Source: Pseudomonas cannabina (GTDB lineage Bacteria; Pseudomonadota; Gammaproteobacteria; Pseudomonadales; Pseudomonadaceae). Taken from it: DNA of 64,000 nt. This document shows positions 50,082 through 58,183 of the stretch, one piece after another. Within the stretch, counting starts at the first letter, position 1. Each line of letters begins with the position of its first letter. The notes beneath the pieces were generated by a model. It saw only the letters and a program-made list of their open reading frames with translations. It did no database searches and had not been told where the DNA came from. Made by a program: the position numbers and the translations under genes. The DNA is taken from contig NZ_FNKU01000001.1 in NCBI RefSeq assembly GCF_900100365.1, positions 2,232,001 to 2,296,000 on the forward strand. Reading direction: 5' to 3'.

Positions 50082-50682
50082 TATCGAGCAAGGCACGACG
50101 GAATGGCTGGCATTGCGCCTGGGCATCATCACCGCGTCGGAGTTGGAATGCTTGCTGGTCAACGGCAAGGGTCAGGCCGGTTTCGGGGTGGCGGCATTCA
50201 CCTACATGGACCAGCTGATTGGTGAGCGCATAACCGAGGAGGCGGCAGAGCTGCCTTTCCAGACCAAGGCGACAATTCGCGGCCATGAGCAGGAGCAGAC
50301 AGCTCGAAGCCTGTATGAGGCTCGCGAGGAAGTCACCAGTCGCGAGGTCGGCATCATCCTCAACCACGGCATCGGGTATTCGCCGGACGCGTTGATCGGC
50401 GATTCTGGGCTGATCGAGATCAAGACGAAGCTTCCAAAGTTTCAGGTGGGCGTGATCCTGTCCGGCGAGGTCCCGAAAGAACACGTCGCCCAGTGCCAGG
50501 GCGGCCTGTGGGTGTCCGAGCGCGAGTGGATCGACTTCATCAGCTACTGGCCGGGCATGCCACTGTTCGTCAAGCGCCTGTACCGGGACGAGGCGCTGAT
50601 TCGGAAGATCAGTGAGCGCGTCCAAACCTTTTACGAAATCCTCGACGAGCGCATGAATCGTGTTCTCGGCATCGCCGCATAG
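50065..50682 (+). CDS. YqaJ/lambda-type exonuclease
   Basis: 205 residues. Motifs: [18 protein letters not shown], a Glu in [28 protein letters not shown] with Asp and E-x-K of the PD-(D/E)XK core, and [10 protein letters not shown]. It resects dsDNA 5'-3' to give ssDNA for ERF. Confidence 0.9.
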   Translation: MKIITDIEQGTTEWLALRLGIITASELECLLVNGKGQAGFGVAAFTYMDQLIGERITEEAAELPFQTKATIRGHEQEQTARSLYEAREEVTSREVGIILNHGIGYSPDALIGDSGLIEIKTKLPKFQVGVILSGEVPKEHVAQCQGGLWVSEREWIDFISYWPGMPLFVKRLYRDEALIRKISERVQTFYEILDERMNRVLGIAA

Positions 50683-50690
50683 GAGGGCTC

Positions 50691-51185
50691 ATGGCTCGCG
50701 GAGTAAACAAAGTCATATTGGTCGGCACATGCGGCCAAGACCCAGAAGTTCGCTACCTGCCCAACGGCAACGCGGTAACCAACCTGAGTCTGGCCACCAG
50801 CGAACAGTGGACCGACAAGCAGACCGGCCAAAAGGTCGAAAAAACCGAATGGCATAGGGTTTCGCTTTTCGGGAAAGTGGCGGAAATCGCCGGGGAGTAC
50901 CTGCGCAAGGGCTCGCAGGTCTACATCGAAGGCAAACTGCAAACCCGCGAATGGGAGAAGGACGGCATCAAGCGCTACACCACTGAGATTGTAGTGGATA
51001 TGCAGGGCACGATGCAGCTCTTGGGCGGAAGGCCCCAGGAAGGCCAGCAGCAGGGCCAGCGCCCAGCGCAGCAATCACGGCCAGGCAATCAGGACAGCGC
51101 GGCGCGGCAACAGCCACGGCAGCAGCAGGCGGCGCCGCAGCCTGCCGCCGACTTCGATAGCTTTGATACCGATATACCATTCTGA
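50691..51185 (+). CDS. ssb: Single-stranded DNA-binding protein
   Basis: 164 residues: OB fold 1-110 ([40 protein letters not shown]), a Gln-rich linker and the acidic end FDTDIPF that recruits host repair proteins. Third of the ERF-exo-SSB set. Confidence 0.93.
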   Translation: MARGVNKVILVGTCGQDPEVRYLPNGNAVTNLSLATSEQWTDKQTGQKVEKTEWHRVSLFGKVAEIAGEYLRKGSQVYIEGKLQTREWEKDGIKRYTTEIVVDMQGTMQLLGGRPQEGQQQGQRPAQQSRPGNQDSAARQQPRQQQAAPQPAADFDSFDTDIPF

Positions 51186-51195
51186 GGGGTAACCC

Positions 51196-51876
51196 ATGAT
51201 TTCACTGGAACTGAGCATGGTGCGGCACAACAGCGCCGCATCCGCCCGCCTAGCTGAAGCGACCGAGGCGTACATGCGCAGCGGTGGTGTGATTCACGAA
51301 CTGAGCATCACCCGCGGCGTGTCCCTCACCTTCAATGCCGAGACAATCGCCTACGGATACAAGGCCAGCACGGCCGATCACGAACGCAAGGCTCGGGAAG
51401 CGCTGGAACTTGAGCTTCGAACCGCAGAAAGGTTGAGGGCCTATGTAGGGCTCGGCTTGAAGCAGGCGTCGGCCGATCTGGGTATCAGCGCCAAGCGACT
51501 GGGGCATATCGCGGCGGATCACGGAATTGTCTTTGCCGTCGCCAAACCTTCATCAGCTCTGGCAGAAAAGCGAGCGGCCGAGGCATTGATTGCGCCGGAT
51601 ATCGTCCGTCGATTTGCCGAGAAAGCAACTCAGCAGGATGTCATCCGGGAGTTCGGGCTGTCGCCTGATCGGCTGCGCAGGATCGCCAAGGAACACTCTA
51701 TTGCACTGCCTGGAGCAGTGAGCGTGGAGGCTGACCGACAGCTGATTCCGCGCATTGAAGCGTTCCGGGATCTGGGCATCCCGCGCACGACATGCGCCAA
51801 ACGACTCGGGATCAACCAGAAGACCCTGCTGCGAATCCTCGATACCTACGGCGTCAGCTATCCGGTGCGCTCTTGA
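51196..51876 (+). CDS. HTH-repeat phage protein
   Basis: 226 residues with three probable helix-turn-helix units: GLKQASADLGISAKRLGHIA, TQQDVIREFGLSPDRLRRIA and PRTTCAKRLGINQKTLLRIL. Likely DNA-binding, regulator or replication accessory. No named family. Confidence 0.68.
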   Translation: MISLELSMVRHNSAASARLAEATEAYMRSGGVIHELSITRGVSLTFNAETIAYGYKASTADHERKAREALELELRTAERLRAYVGLGLKQASADLGISAKRLGHIAADHGIVFAVAKPSSALAEKRAAEALIAPDIVRRFAEKATQQDVIREFGLSPDRLRRIAKEHSIALPGAVSVEADRQLIPRIEAFRDLGIPRTTCAKRLGINQKTLLRILDTYGVSYPVRS

Positions 51877-51960
51877 TCAGGCGGCTGTCTGCAAAGGTCC
51901 GCCGCAACAGGCGCGCCGAACAATTTCACTTGCCGCCCAGCGGCTACACGGAGCTGATAA

Positions 51961-52272
51961 ATGGCCCTTAACCAGAAACAGCGGAACGAGCGGACGGCGC
52001 TCAAGCGGCAGAAGGCCGGGGAAGAGGAATTGCGGCTCAGAGTGCGGCCCGGCACGAAGCAGGCACTGAGTGAGCTGATGGCATGGGCTGGCATCGAGGA
52101 ACAGGGCGAGGCGCTGACTCTGATGATTCACCACCTGCACAACCTCGGACCGGGCGGAGCGCTGCCGATGCTTGAAATCCCGCGCCACGAAATCACCGTA
52201 TCGCCAACTGTGGAGCACAAGCTTCAGCTCGCCTACAACCGCGAAGCGCTGCGCATCTGCAGCGACGATTGA
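51961..52272 (+). CDS. Small basic phage protein (RHH-like)
   Basis: 103 residues; EEELRLRVRPGTKQALSELM then WAGIEEQGEALTLMIHHLHN looks like a ribbon-helix-helix domain. ATG follows the gap 51877-51960, in which I see nothing else. Confidence 0.65.
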   Translation: MALNQKQRNERTALKRQKAGEEELRLRVRPGTKQALSELMAWAGIEEQGEALTLMIHHLHNLGPGGALPMLEIPRHEITVSPTVEHKLQLAYNREALRICSDD

Positions 52273-52367
52273 ACCCCAACCCTCACCTATTGCGCTGAAC
52301 GCCTCGGCAGGCGGGCGGCGGTCCTTACCCAATTAAACGACTCACGCCACCCCGGCGAGGATGAACC

Positions 52368-53140
52368 ATGCATTCGAAAAATATCGCCATCTTCCTTTGC
52401 GACCTCACCGGCGTGATGGCCAAGCCGTGGGTTGAGGCTGGATACCATGCCATCTTGGTGGATCCACAGCACCCGGCCGGCGTTAATACCGAGGGGCTGA
52501 TAACTCGGGTTGGTCACATCATCGATCACCCGGAAACATGGCTGGTACTGAGAGATGCGATTTCGTCGGGCTGCGTCCGCTTCGTGGCCGGGTTCCCGCC
52601 ATGTACTGATGTCGCGGTGTCCGGAACGCCTCATTTTGCAGCCAAGGCTGCCAAAGACAAGTTCTTCCAGGCTAAGGCCGCGCTGATCGCTGAGCAGTGC
52701 CGGGTGATCGGTCAGCTGTCAGGTGCGCCATGGTTTTTTGAGAATCCAGTGAGCGTCTTCAGTTCGATTTTCGGAAAGCCAAATCACACCTTTCACCCGT
52801 ACCACTTTACCGAGCTCAACATCGACGACAACTATACGAAGAACACTTGTCTTTGGTCAGGGGGGGGTTCGTGATGCCCGAGCGCAGCATTGATGATCGG
52901 GTGTTGGCGTCGATCGAGCACTGCAAGGAATGGCTGGGCAAGTTCATGCCAAAGCCAAAGGCCATGGCCCTGATGCCGATGCATGCAGCGGAGCTGAAGT
53001 GGCTTCCTGACGACAGGATTCACAAAGCCCCGCCCGGCCCTGACAGGGCGAACTTTCGCAGCACTACTCCCGAGGGCTTTGCCCGCGCTGTATTTGCTAC
53101 CAACCACCGGCACTCGGAAAAGATGGTGAAGGCAGCATGA
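52368..53140 (+). pseudogene. C5-like DNA methyltransferase split at a G8 tract
   Basis: The first frame (52368-52874) has VAGFPPCTDVAVSG with the catalytic Cys of the C5 motif IV (PPC), ENPVSVFSSIFGKPNHTFHP with motif VI (ENP), and ends NTCLWSGGGS. After eight G (52860-52867) the continuation lies in another frame: GGFVMPERSIDDRVLASIEH ... to 53140. Nine G would join them as SGGGFVMPE, a protein of about 257 residues. So it is off in this sequence; the homopolymer suggests reversible switching. Confidence 0.8.
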
Positions 53141-53307
53141 CCTCAGCCCACCAACCCACAACGCTACAGCCCACCCCTGCCCCGTGGTTCGCCGCAAAGA
53201 GTGGCGGCGATATCTGCGGCAAGTGCCGCTCCCACGGAAACCACAAGGCCTGCTCCAAAGCGCGTCAGGCCCGTTATGCGCAGAGCGCGAAGGAATCGAA
53301 ATCATGA
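53137..53307 (+). CDS. Small zinc-finger-like protein
   Basis: 56 residues, coupled by ATGA on both sides. MTSAHQPTTLQPTPAPWFAA then DICGKCRSHGNHKACSKARQ, giving a C-x2-C...H...H-x3-C arrangement that could bind zinc. Unknown role. Confidence 0.6.
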   Translation: MTSAHQPTTLQPTPAPWFAAKSGGDICGKCRSHGNHKACSKARQARYAQSAKESKS

Positions 53308-53858
53308 AAACCGAATTCAAGCTGGTGCCGGTTGAGCCGACCGATGAAATGACGATCGCAGGAGGGATGGCTTGCCAATACGTGCCGGATTGGGAGGCGT
53401 CACTGGTCTACGAGGCAATGCTCGCCGCAGCCCCTCAGCCTCCAGCGCTCGGCGGGGAGCTTGGAGCTTTACTTGACCAATTGGATGACTACATCGCCCG
53501 TATCAACGGTGACGATAGAGGCTCAGACGGCTCCGTGAACGAGTTACGCGCCCTACTCGCCCAGCCAGCCGATCAGCAGGGCGAGCCTTTTGGGTACTGG
53601 TGCGAACCGCATGGCCTGCCGCTTCTTGGCATATTCAATAAAACGGTAGAGCCGAACAGTGGTTCGCACTGCAATGTAATCGCACTATACCGCCACGCCC
53701 AGCCCGCCACGGCGAAGGTGGTGCTGCCGGAGCGCCTTGACCTACCGCATCGTGACGAGTTTGAAAGCGCCGACCAGCATGCAGCTGCGACTGGCGAGAC
53801 CAAGGTTTGGAACGCCTGCCTCGATGAAGTCGCCAAGCTGAACGGCGGCCAGACATGA
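53304..53858 (+). CDS. Phage protein of unknown function
   Basis: 184 residues from ATG 53304 (GAAGGA upstream). MKTEFKLVPVEPTDEMTIAG is the start of a widespread phage hypothetical; the rest is low in recognisable motifs (FGYWCEPHGLPLLG). Accessory early gene. Confidence 0.65.
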   Translation: MKTEFKLVPVEPTDEMTIAGGMACQYVPDWEASLVYEAMLAAAPQPPALGGELGALLDQLDDYIARINGDDRGSDGSVNELRALLAQPADQQGEPFGYWCEPHGLPLLGIFNKTVEPNSGSHCNVIALYRHAQPATAKVVLPERLDLPHRDEFESADQHAAATGETKVWNACLDEVAKLNGGQT

Positions 53859-54013
53859 CCCGCCAGACAATCTGCTGGCGCGCAGCGGCCCAGGCGGTGC
53901 CGAAACAACCGAGTATCACCGCCGAAAGGCCGATACTTGAACTCATAAAGCGCTTCTCCAAGGGTTTGACAGGGCCTCACTTTTGCCCGGTGCGACCGAA
54001 CACCCCGCAGTAA
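53855..54013 (+). CDS. Small basic phage protein
   Basis: 52 residues starting in the previous stop (ATGA). MTRQTICWRAAAQAVPKQPS, then LELIKRFSKGLTGPHFCPVR. Short, basic, with Cys/His at the end; only the coupling supports it. Confidence 0.5.
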   Translation: MTRQTICWRAAAQAVPKQPSITAERPILELIKRFSKGLTGPHFCPVRPNTPQ

Positions 54014-54067
54014 CCACCCCCTCTCAATCAATTCAATGTCAGCCGCGTGTGCGGCAAGGACGAAGTC

Positions 54068-54505
54068 ATGCCCGAAGAAAAGCAAAAGCTTGGCCCGGAC
54101 CACTACCGATATGTCGATGAGCTTGACCCAAAAGGCCTGGAGGTTACCTGCAAGCGCTACGTGGTCATCGGTGAGACTGATCAGTGCTGGTACATCATCT
54201 CCGAATTCCACGACAAACTTTTCGGCGGGTCGCAACGCGAATCCCTGCTGAAACAGTATCGCAAGCGAGTGCTCAAGGATGGCGGCGAACACGGCCGGCG
54301 ATTCGCTTACATCACCAAGGAATTGGCTCTGCGCTCTTACAAGCAACGCAAGTCCTGGCAGGTTCGCCATGCCCAGCTTTCCCTTGAGCGCGCCAAGGCC
54401 GCAATTGCATATTTCGGCGATGTAAGGACCGAAAGCACCACACCACCCGACAGCTTGTTGATCCCCTGCGAATACATCCAGGACATGAACTGGAGCGAGT
54501 ACTGA
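54068..54505 (+). CDS. Phage protein of unknown function
   Basis: 145 residues from ATG 54068 (AAGGA at 7 nt). MPEEKQKLGPDHYRYVDELD, CKRYVVIGETDQCWYIISEF; C-terminal helical KSWQVRHAQLSLERAKAAIA. TGATG link to the next gene. Confidence 0.65.
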   Translation: MPEEKQKLGPDHYRYVDELDPKGLEVTCKRYVVIGETDQCWYIISEFHDKLFGGSQRESLLKQYRKRVLKDGGEHGRRFAYITKELALRSYKQRKSWQVRHAQLSLERAKAAIAYFGDVRTESTTPPDSLLIPCEYIQDMNWSEY

Positions 54506-54843
54506 TGATCAGCCACACCAAGGAAAAATGGCTCGTAGACCGTCAGGACTACTGCATCTGCGTCGAGCGCGACGGTGAGCCGCTGGAAATCGCCACTATC
54601 GGCGCGATGGACCATAACGGCATCAAGCATGTGATCGGCGACGAAAGCTGGGCGAACGCATATCTGATGCGCACCGCACCAGAGCTCTTGAAGGCTCTCG
54701 AAGCGATGCTCGCCAAAGCCTACAAGCAGAACTGGAACGATCAGTACCCGGAGCTGCTTGAGCAGGCAGAAAAAGTAATTGCGCTCGCGAAGGCTGGATC
54801 AGCGCCCGGCGATGGCGGTGAGTCAGAGGATATGGAGCTTTGA
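54505..54843 (+). CDS. Phage protein of unknown function
   Basis: 112 residues: a beta-rich N-half (WLVDRQDYCICVERDGEPLE) and a helical C-half with NAYLMRTAPELLKALEAMLA, a pattern common in small phage accessory proteins. Coupled on both sides. Confidence 0.65.
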   Translation: MISHTKEKWLVDRQDYCICVERDGEPLEIATIGAMDHNGIKHVIGDESWANAYLMRTAPELLKALEAMLAKAYKQNWNDQYPELLEQAEKVIALAKAGSAPGDGGESEDMEL

Positions 54844-55028
54844 TTTTTCGTAAAGGCTGGCTGCGCAGAAAGCTGGAGGCAGGGCTGATCCGGATCGCAG
54901 CCCGAATCCTTGAAGGCCGCAATGTCGCCCGCTCTGCTGTTGTCTCACGCCGAGACAATAACGACATGAGTTACATGGCCGAGAAGCTGGAAGCCATCGC
55001 CGACCGAATCTCCCGCCAGTACCCATAA
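54840..55028 (+). CDS. Small basic phage protein
   Basis: 62 residues from a TTG overlapping the previous stop (TTGA). MIFRKGWLRRKLEAGLIRIA is strongly basic and helical; MAEKLEAIADRISRQYP ends it. Start codon uncertain. Confidence 0.5.
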   Translation: MIFRKGWLRRKLEAGLIRIAARILEGRNVARSAVVSRRDNNDMSYMAEKLEAIADRISRQYP

Positions 55029-55076
55029 CCCCCTTCCCTACAGAGCCTGCCGGTGATCGGCGGGCGAGGTGTGCTC

Positions 55077-55811
55077 ATGCTCGAAACAATAGAGGTGGTG
55101 CGCATTAAGCGCTTCGCCGAAAACACGGCTGGCCGCGATTTCGCGGTTGGCGACATACATGGGCACTTCACTCGGCTGCAGGCCGCGCTAGATGCTGCCG
55201 GTTTCAACCCTGCCGTAGATCGGTTGTTCAGTGTTGGCGATCTGGTTGACCGTGGGCCGGAGTGCGAAGACGTGATCAAGTGGCTGAACAGGCCCTGGTT
55301 TCACCCGGTGCGCGGCAACCATGACGATTATGTCTGCCGTTTCGATACCTGCGACATCGGCAACTGGATGTACAACGGCGGCACCTGGTTCGTGGGCCTA
55401 CCACTTGACGAACAGAAAAACTATCAAGTCATGTTCGACGAGCTGCCAATCGCCATTGAGGTGGAGGCCGCGGACGGCTTGGTCGGCATCGTCCACGCTG
55501 ATTGCCCCTTCCCGTCATGGGATGAGCTGCGCGCGGAGCTGGAGAGTCCGCTGACGCGAAAGCGCCTGAAGCTGGTTCACAACACCTGCATGTGGTCGCG
55601 CAACCGGATTCAAGATGCTGACGCCTCTGGCGTGTCAGGCATCAAGGCGCTGGTCGTGGGTCATACCCCGCTTCGGCAGCCGGCCATCTTGGGAAACGTT
55701 TACCACATCGATACAGCAGGCTGGATGGATGGTCATTTCACGCTGCTGGACCTGGCAACGCTTCAGTGCAACCCGCCGATCAACCCTTTGCTCAGTCACG
55801 ACTGGGAATAA
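55077..55811 (+). CDS. Lambda-type metallophosphoesterase (protein phosphatase)
   Basis: 244 residues from ATG 55077. The motifs GDIHGH (25-30), GDLVDRG (54-60), RGNHDD (about 81-86), VHADCP and GHTPL form the di-metal site of the PPP family. Related to lambda NinI/phosphatase; substrates in the host are unclear. Confidence 0.88.
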   Translation: MLETIEVVRIKRFAENTAGRDFAVGDIHGHFTRLQAALDAAGFNPAVDRLFSVGDLVDRGPECEDVIKWLNRPWFHPVRGNHDDYVCRFDTCDIGNWMYNGGTWFVGLPLDEQKNYQVMFDELPIAIEVEAADGLVGIVHADCPFPSWDELRAELESPLTRKRLKLVHNTCMWSRNRIQDADASGVSGIKALVVGHTPLRQPAILGNVYHIDTAGWMDGHFTLLDLATLQCNPPINPLLSHDWE

Positions 55812-55850
55812 CCCCTTCCGCCGCCCAGCGCGGCCCGGAGCAGTACCTCT

Positions 55851-56252
55851 ATGGCAAATAAATCTGCCGCCAAGCTCCCGCTCGCGCCGCGCTTCATTCG
55901 AGCGGGAGAAGCACCCGCTTACCTGAGCATGAACCTTGCCCTTTTCAACACAATCGTCCGGCCCTTCGTGAACGAGTTCCCTATCGGTGAGCGCGGTGTC
56001 GGCTTCGACCGGCAGGAGCTTGATGAATGGGCATCGTCCTACGTGGCAGCCAAAGCGATTGATAAAAAAGGCGCGCCGGAGCAACAATTGCCCCGCAGCG
56101 AGCGCCAGAAAGGAGATACACAATGGCGCGAAAAACGATCACCGGGCTCTCCCAAAGGAAAGGGCTCTGGCATATCGATAAGAAAATCAACGGCGAGCGA
56201 CTTTACGAATCTACTGGCACAGCTGACCGACAAGAAGCAGAACGCTACCTGA
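55851..56252 (+). CDS. Excisionase-like protein
   Basis: 133 residues. The N-terminal 75 (FIRAGEAPAYLSMNLALFNT, FPIGERGVGFDRQELDEWAS) have a winged-helix/AlpA-like layout as in many Pseudomonas excisionases preceding int. The C-terminal 43 residues overlap the integrase start in another frame (130 bp) and are basic. Probably directionality factor for excision. Confidence 0.6.
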   Translation: MANKSAAKLPLAPRFIRAGEAPAYLSMNLALFNTIVRPFVNEFPIGERGVGFDRQELDEWASSYVAAKAIDKKGAPEQQLPRSERQKGDTQWREKRSPGSPKGKGSGISIRKSTASDFTNLLAQLTDKKQNAT

Positions 56253-57301
56253 TTCACCGACTTGAGCAGATCCGGCAGCAGAAGGTCTACGGGGTTCGCC
56301 AAGTTAGGACCTGGCGTGATGCTGCAATGAAATTTCTGGTGGAGATCAAGGACCAGCCGTCTTTCAAGTTGTCAGCGCATCACCTCTCTCAGCTTGATCC
56401 ATTCATTGGCGACATGCCGTTGACCCATATCGATGATCAGGCTCTTGAGCCATTCATCAAGGATCGGCTGGCGACCAAGAAGCTTGCGGACGGCAAGGTG
56501 AAAAAGGGAGTGAGCAATCGCACGGTGAACATCTCGATTGAGCGCGTGGTTCGGGTTTTGTCGTTGTGTGCCAGGAAGTGGCGAGACAGTGAGCGAAGGC
56601 CATGGCTGGATAGCGTGCCGATGCTCTCGAAGCTGGAAGAGAGGAAATCAAGCCGAAAGCCCTACCCGATGTCATGGGAAGAGCAGTCGATTCTTTTCGG
56701 GGAATTGCCAGCTCACCTGCAGACGATGGCTTTATTCAAAGTGAACACTGGCTGTCGCGAGCAGGAGGTCTGCAAATTGAGATGGGAGTGGGAGATCGCG
56801 GTGCCGGAACTCAACACCAGCGTATTTCTAATCCCGGCCGACTTCGGCGGACGTCATGCGAGATCAGGCGTGAAGAATGGCGACGAACGCTTGGTGGTGC
56901 TCAATAGCGTGGCAAAGTCGATCATCGAGAAGCAGCGCGGCGTGAGCAAGGACTGGGTGTTCCCATTCAATGACACGGCAATGCATCGGATGAACGATTC
57001 TGCCTGGAAAAAGGCACGGGTTCGCGCGGCGAAACTCTGGCAGGAGAAAAACCTTCGCCCCGCACACCCAGGCTACCTATCGATCAGGATTCACGATTTG
57101 AAGCATACCTTCGGCCGTCGCCTGCGCGCGGCAGGCGTTACCGAGGAAGATAGGAAGGCCTTGCTCGGCCACAAGAACGGCAGCATCACCAGTCATTACT
57201 CAGGCGCTGAGCTTGGGCATCTGATTGAAGCTGCGAACATGGTATCAGCTACCGATTCACGCGGACCGGTGCTGACTATTTTGAAGAGGAGGCAGGCATG
57301 A
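56123..57301 (+). CDS. int: Tyrosine-type integrase
   Basis: 392 residues. Arm-binding N-terminus (SQRKGLWHIDKKINGERLYE), core-binding part, and catalytic part with Arg in NTGCREQEVCKLRW, H-x2-R-type HDLKHTFGRRLRAAG, LGHKNG and the Tyr in HYSGAE. A strong AAGGAGA site precedes ATG 56123. Adjacent to tRNA-Pro and att, as expected for an integrase of tRNA-targeting phages. Confidence 0.93.
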   Translation: MARKTITGLSQRKGLWHIDKKINGERLYESTGTADRQEAERYLIHRLEQIRQQKVYGVRQVRTWRDAAMKFLVEIKDQPSFKLSAHHLSQLDPFIGDMPLTHIDDQALEPFIKDRLATKKLADGKVKKGVSNRTVNISIERVVRVLSLCARKWRDSERRPWLDSVPMLSKLEERKSSRKPYPMSWEEQSILFGELPAHLQTMALFKVNTGCREQEVCKLRWEWEIAVPELNTSVFLIPADFGGRHARSGVKNGDERLVVLNSVAKSIIEKQRGVSKDWVFPFNDTAMHRMNDSAWKKARVRAAKLWQEKNLRPAHPGYLSIRIHDLKHTFGRRLRAAGVTEEDRKALLGHKNGSITSHYSGAELGHLIEAANMVSATDSRGPVLTILKRRQA

Positions 57302-57311
57302 AAAACCAACG

Positions 57312-57330
57312 AGTCACGCAAAAGTCACGC
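57312..57330 (+). promoter_or_regulatory. Candidate integrase arm-type site, right
   Basis: AGTCACGCAAAAGTCACGC, identical to 8071-8089, 46 bp from the att core. Confidence 0.6.
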
Positions 57331-57334
57331 GCAT

Positions 57335-57363
57335 GAAAAAGCCCAACCTTCTCAGATTGGGCT
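57335..57363 (-). terminator. Phage-borne replacement terminator for tRNA-Pro
   Basis: Minus strand: AGCCCAA-loop-TTGGGCT then TTTTTCATG, placed at the same distance from the tRNA 3' end as the host terminator at 7893. The phage thus restores both tRNA end and termination. Confidence 0.75.
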
Positions 57364-57376
57364 AAATCATTGAATT

Positions 57377-57426
57377 ATATGGTCGGGACGGAGTGATTCG
57401 AACACTCGACCCCTAGCACCCCATGC
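57377..57426. repeat. attR core in the intact tRNA-Pro
   Basis: 50 bp identical to 7930-7979. The phage copy completes the tRNA 3' half. Confidence 0.93.
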
Positions 57427-57456
57427 TAGTGCGCTACCGGACTGCGCTACGCCCCG
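57380..57456 (-). tRNA. tRNA-Pro(GGG), phage attachment target
   Basis: 77 nt with CCA. Acceptor CGGGGCG/CGTCCCG, anticodon arm CTAGC-ATGGGGT-GCTAG giving anticodon GGG, T-arm with TTCGAAT. The 5' 30 nt are host DNA and the rest came with the phage. Confidence 0.93.
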
Positions 57457-57540
57457 ACTAGGCGTGTATCTGTTTTGCAACCTGCGAAAACGTTGAGAAA
57501 TATACCCTAAGCATTTGAATTTTGGAAGTATCTTGCTCGA

Positions 57541-57897
57541 TTACGCCTTGAGCATGACCAGTACGTCTTCCAGTTCGGCAATCATCTCCCGAATCATTTG
57601 CTTGTACTGCTGGGTATCGTCCTTCGGTTCGCCGGCGGTGAGACGCAGGCGGGCTCCGCCGATGGTGAAGCCCTGATCGTAGAGCAAACCGCGGATCTGG
57701 CGGATCATCAGCACGTCAAGGCGCTGATAATACCGGCGGTTTCCGCGTCGCTTGACGGGGTTGAGCTGAGGAAATTCCTGTTCCCAATAACGCAGAACGT
57801 GCGGTTTTACCGCGCAGAGCTCGCTGACCTCACCGATGGTGAAGTAGCGTTTGCCAGGGATCGGCGGCAGCTCGTCGTTATGACTTGGTTCCAGCAT
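57541..57897 (-). CDS. MerR family regulator
   Basis: 118 residues from ATG 57897, overlapping the end of ihfA by 20 bp. Typical MerR start ([40 protein letters not shown]), C-terminal coiled coil, no metal-binding Cys set. This gene follows ihfA in Pseudomonas. Confidence 0.88.
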   Translation of the reverse strand: MLEPSHNDELPPIPGKRYFTIGEVSELCAVKPHVLRYWEQEFPQLNPVKRRGNRRYYQRLDVLMIRQIRGLLYDQGFTIGGARLRLTAGEPKDDTQQYKQMIREMIAELEDVLVMLKA

Positions 57898-58180
57898 ATG
57901 CCTCAACTCGGGCCTTCAACTTCTGCCCTGGACGAAAGGTGACAACACGGCGCGCCGTGATCGGAATTTCTTCTCCGGTCTTGGGATTTCTCCCAGGCCG
58001 TTGGCGCTTGTCTCGCAGATCAAAGTTGCCGAAACCTGACAACTTCACCTGCTCGTTATCTTCCAGAGCGTGCCTGATTTCTTCAAAAAACAGTTCGACC
58101 AGTTCCTTGGCTTCCCGTTTGTTCAGGCCCAGCTCTTCGTACAGACGTTCGGCCATCTCAGCTTTCGTCAGAGCCCCCAT
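57878..58180 (-). CDS. ihfA: Integration host factor subunit alpha
   Basis: 100 residues, full length. [40 protein letters not shown] and [19 protein letters not shown] with the DNA-intercalating Pro. Histone-like dimer with IhfB; also used by phage integrases. Confidence 0.95.
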   Translation of the reverse strand: MGALTKAEMAERLYEELGLNKREAKELVELFFEEIRHALEDNEQVKLSGFGNFDLRDKRQRPGRNPKTGEEIPITARRVVTFRPGQKLKARVEAYAGTKS

Positions 58181-58183
58181 ACG

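Larger units (their letters stand above)
7930..57426. mobile_element. Lambdoid siphophage prophage in tRNA-Pro(GGG)
   Basis: A 49.5-kb prophage bounded by identical 50-bp att cores. Gene order is that of lambda in mirror image: lysis and tail on the left, head, terminase, Q-like, nin genes, P/O replication, cro, cI, then rightward recombination genes, excisionase and integrase next to the tRNA. The tail is lambda type and the tape measure of 1160 residues suggests a tail of roughly 170 nm (0.15 nm per residue rule). Several genes are broken (MITE at 13057, ambers at 25950 and 36809, frameshift at 52860), so particle formation is doubtful. Confidence 0.95.
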
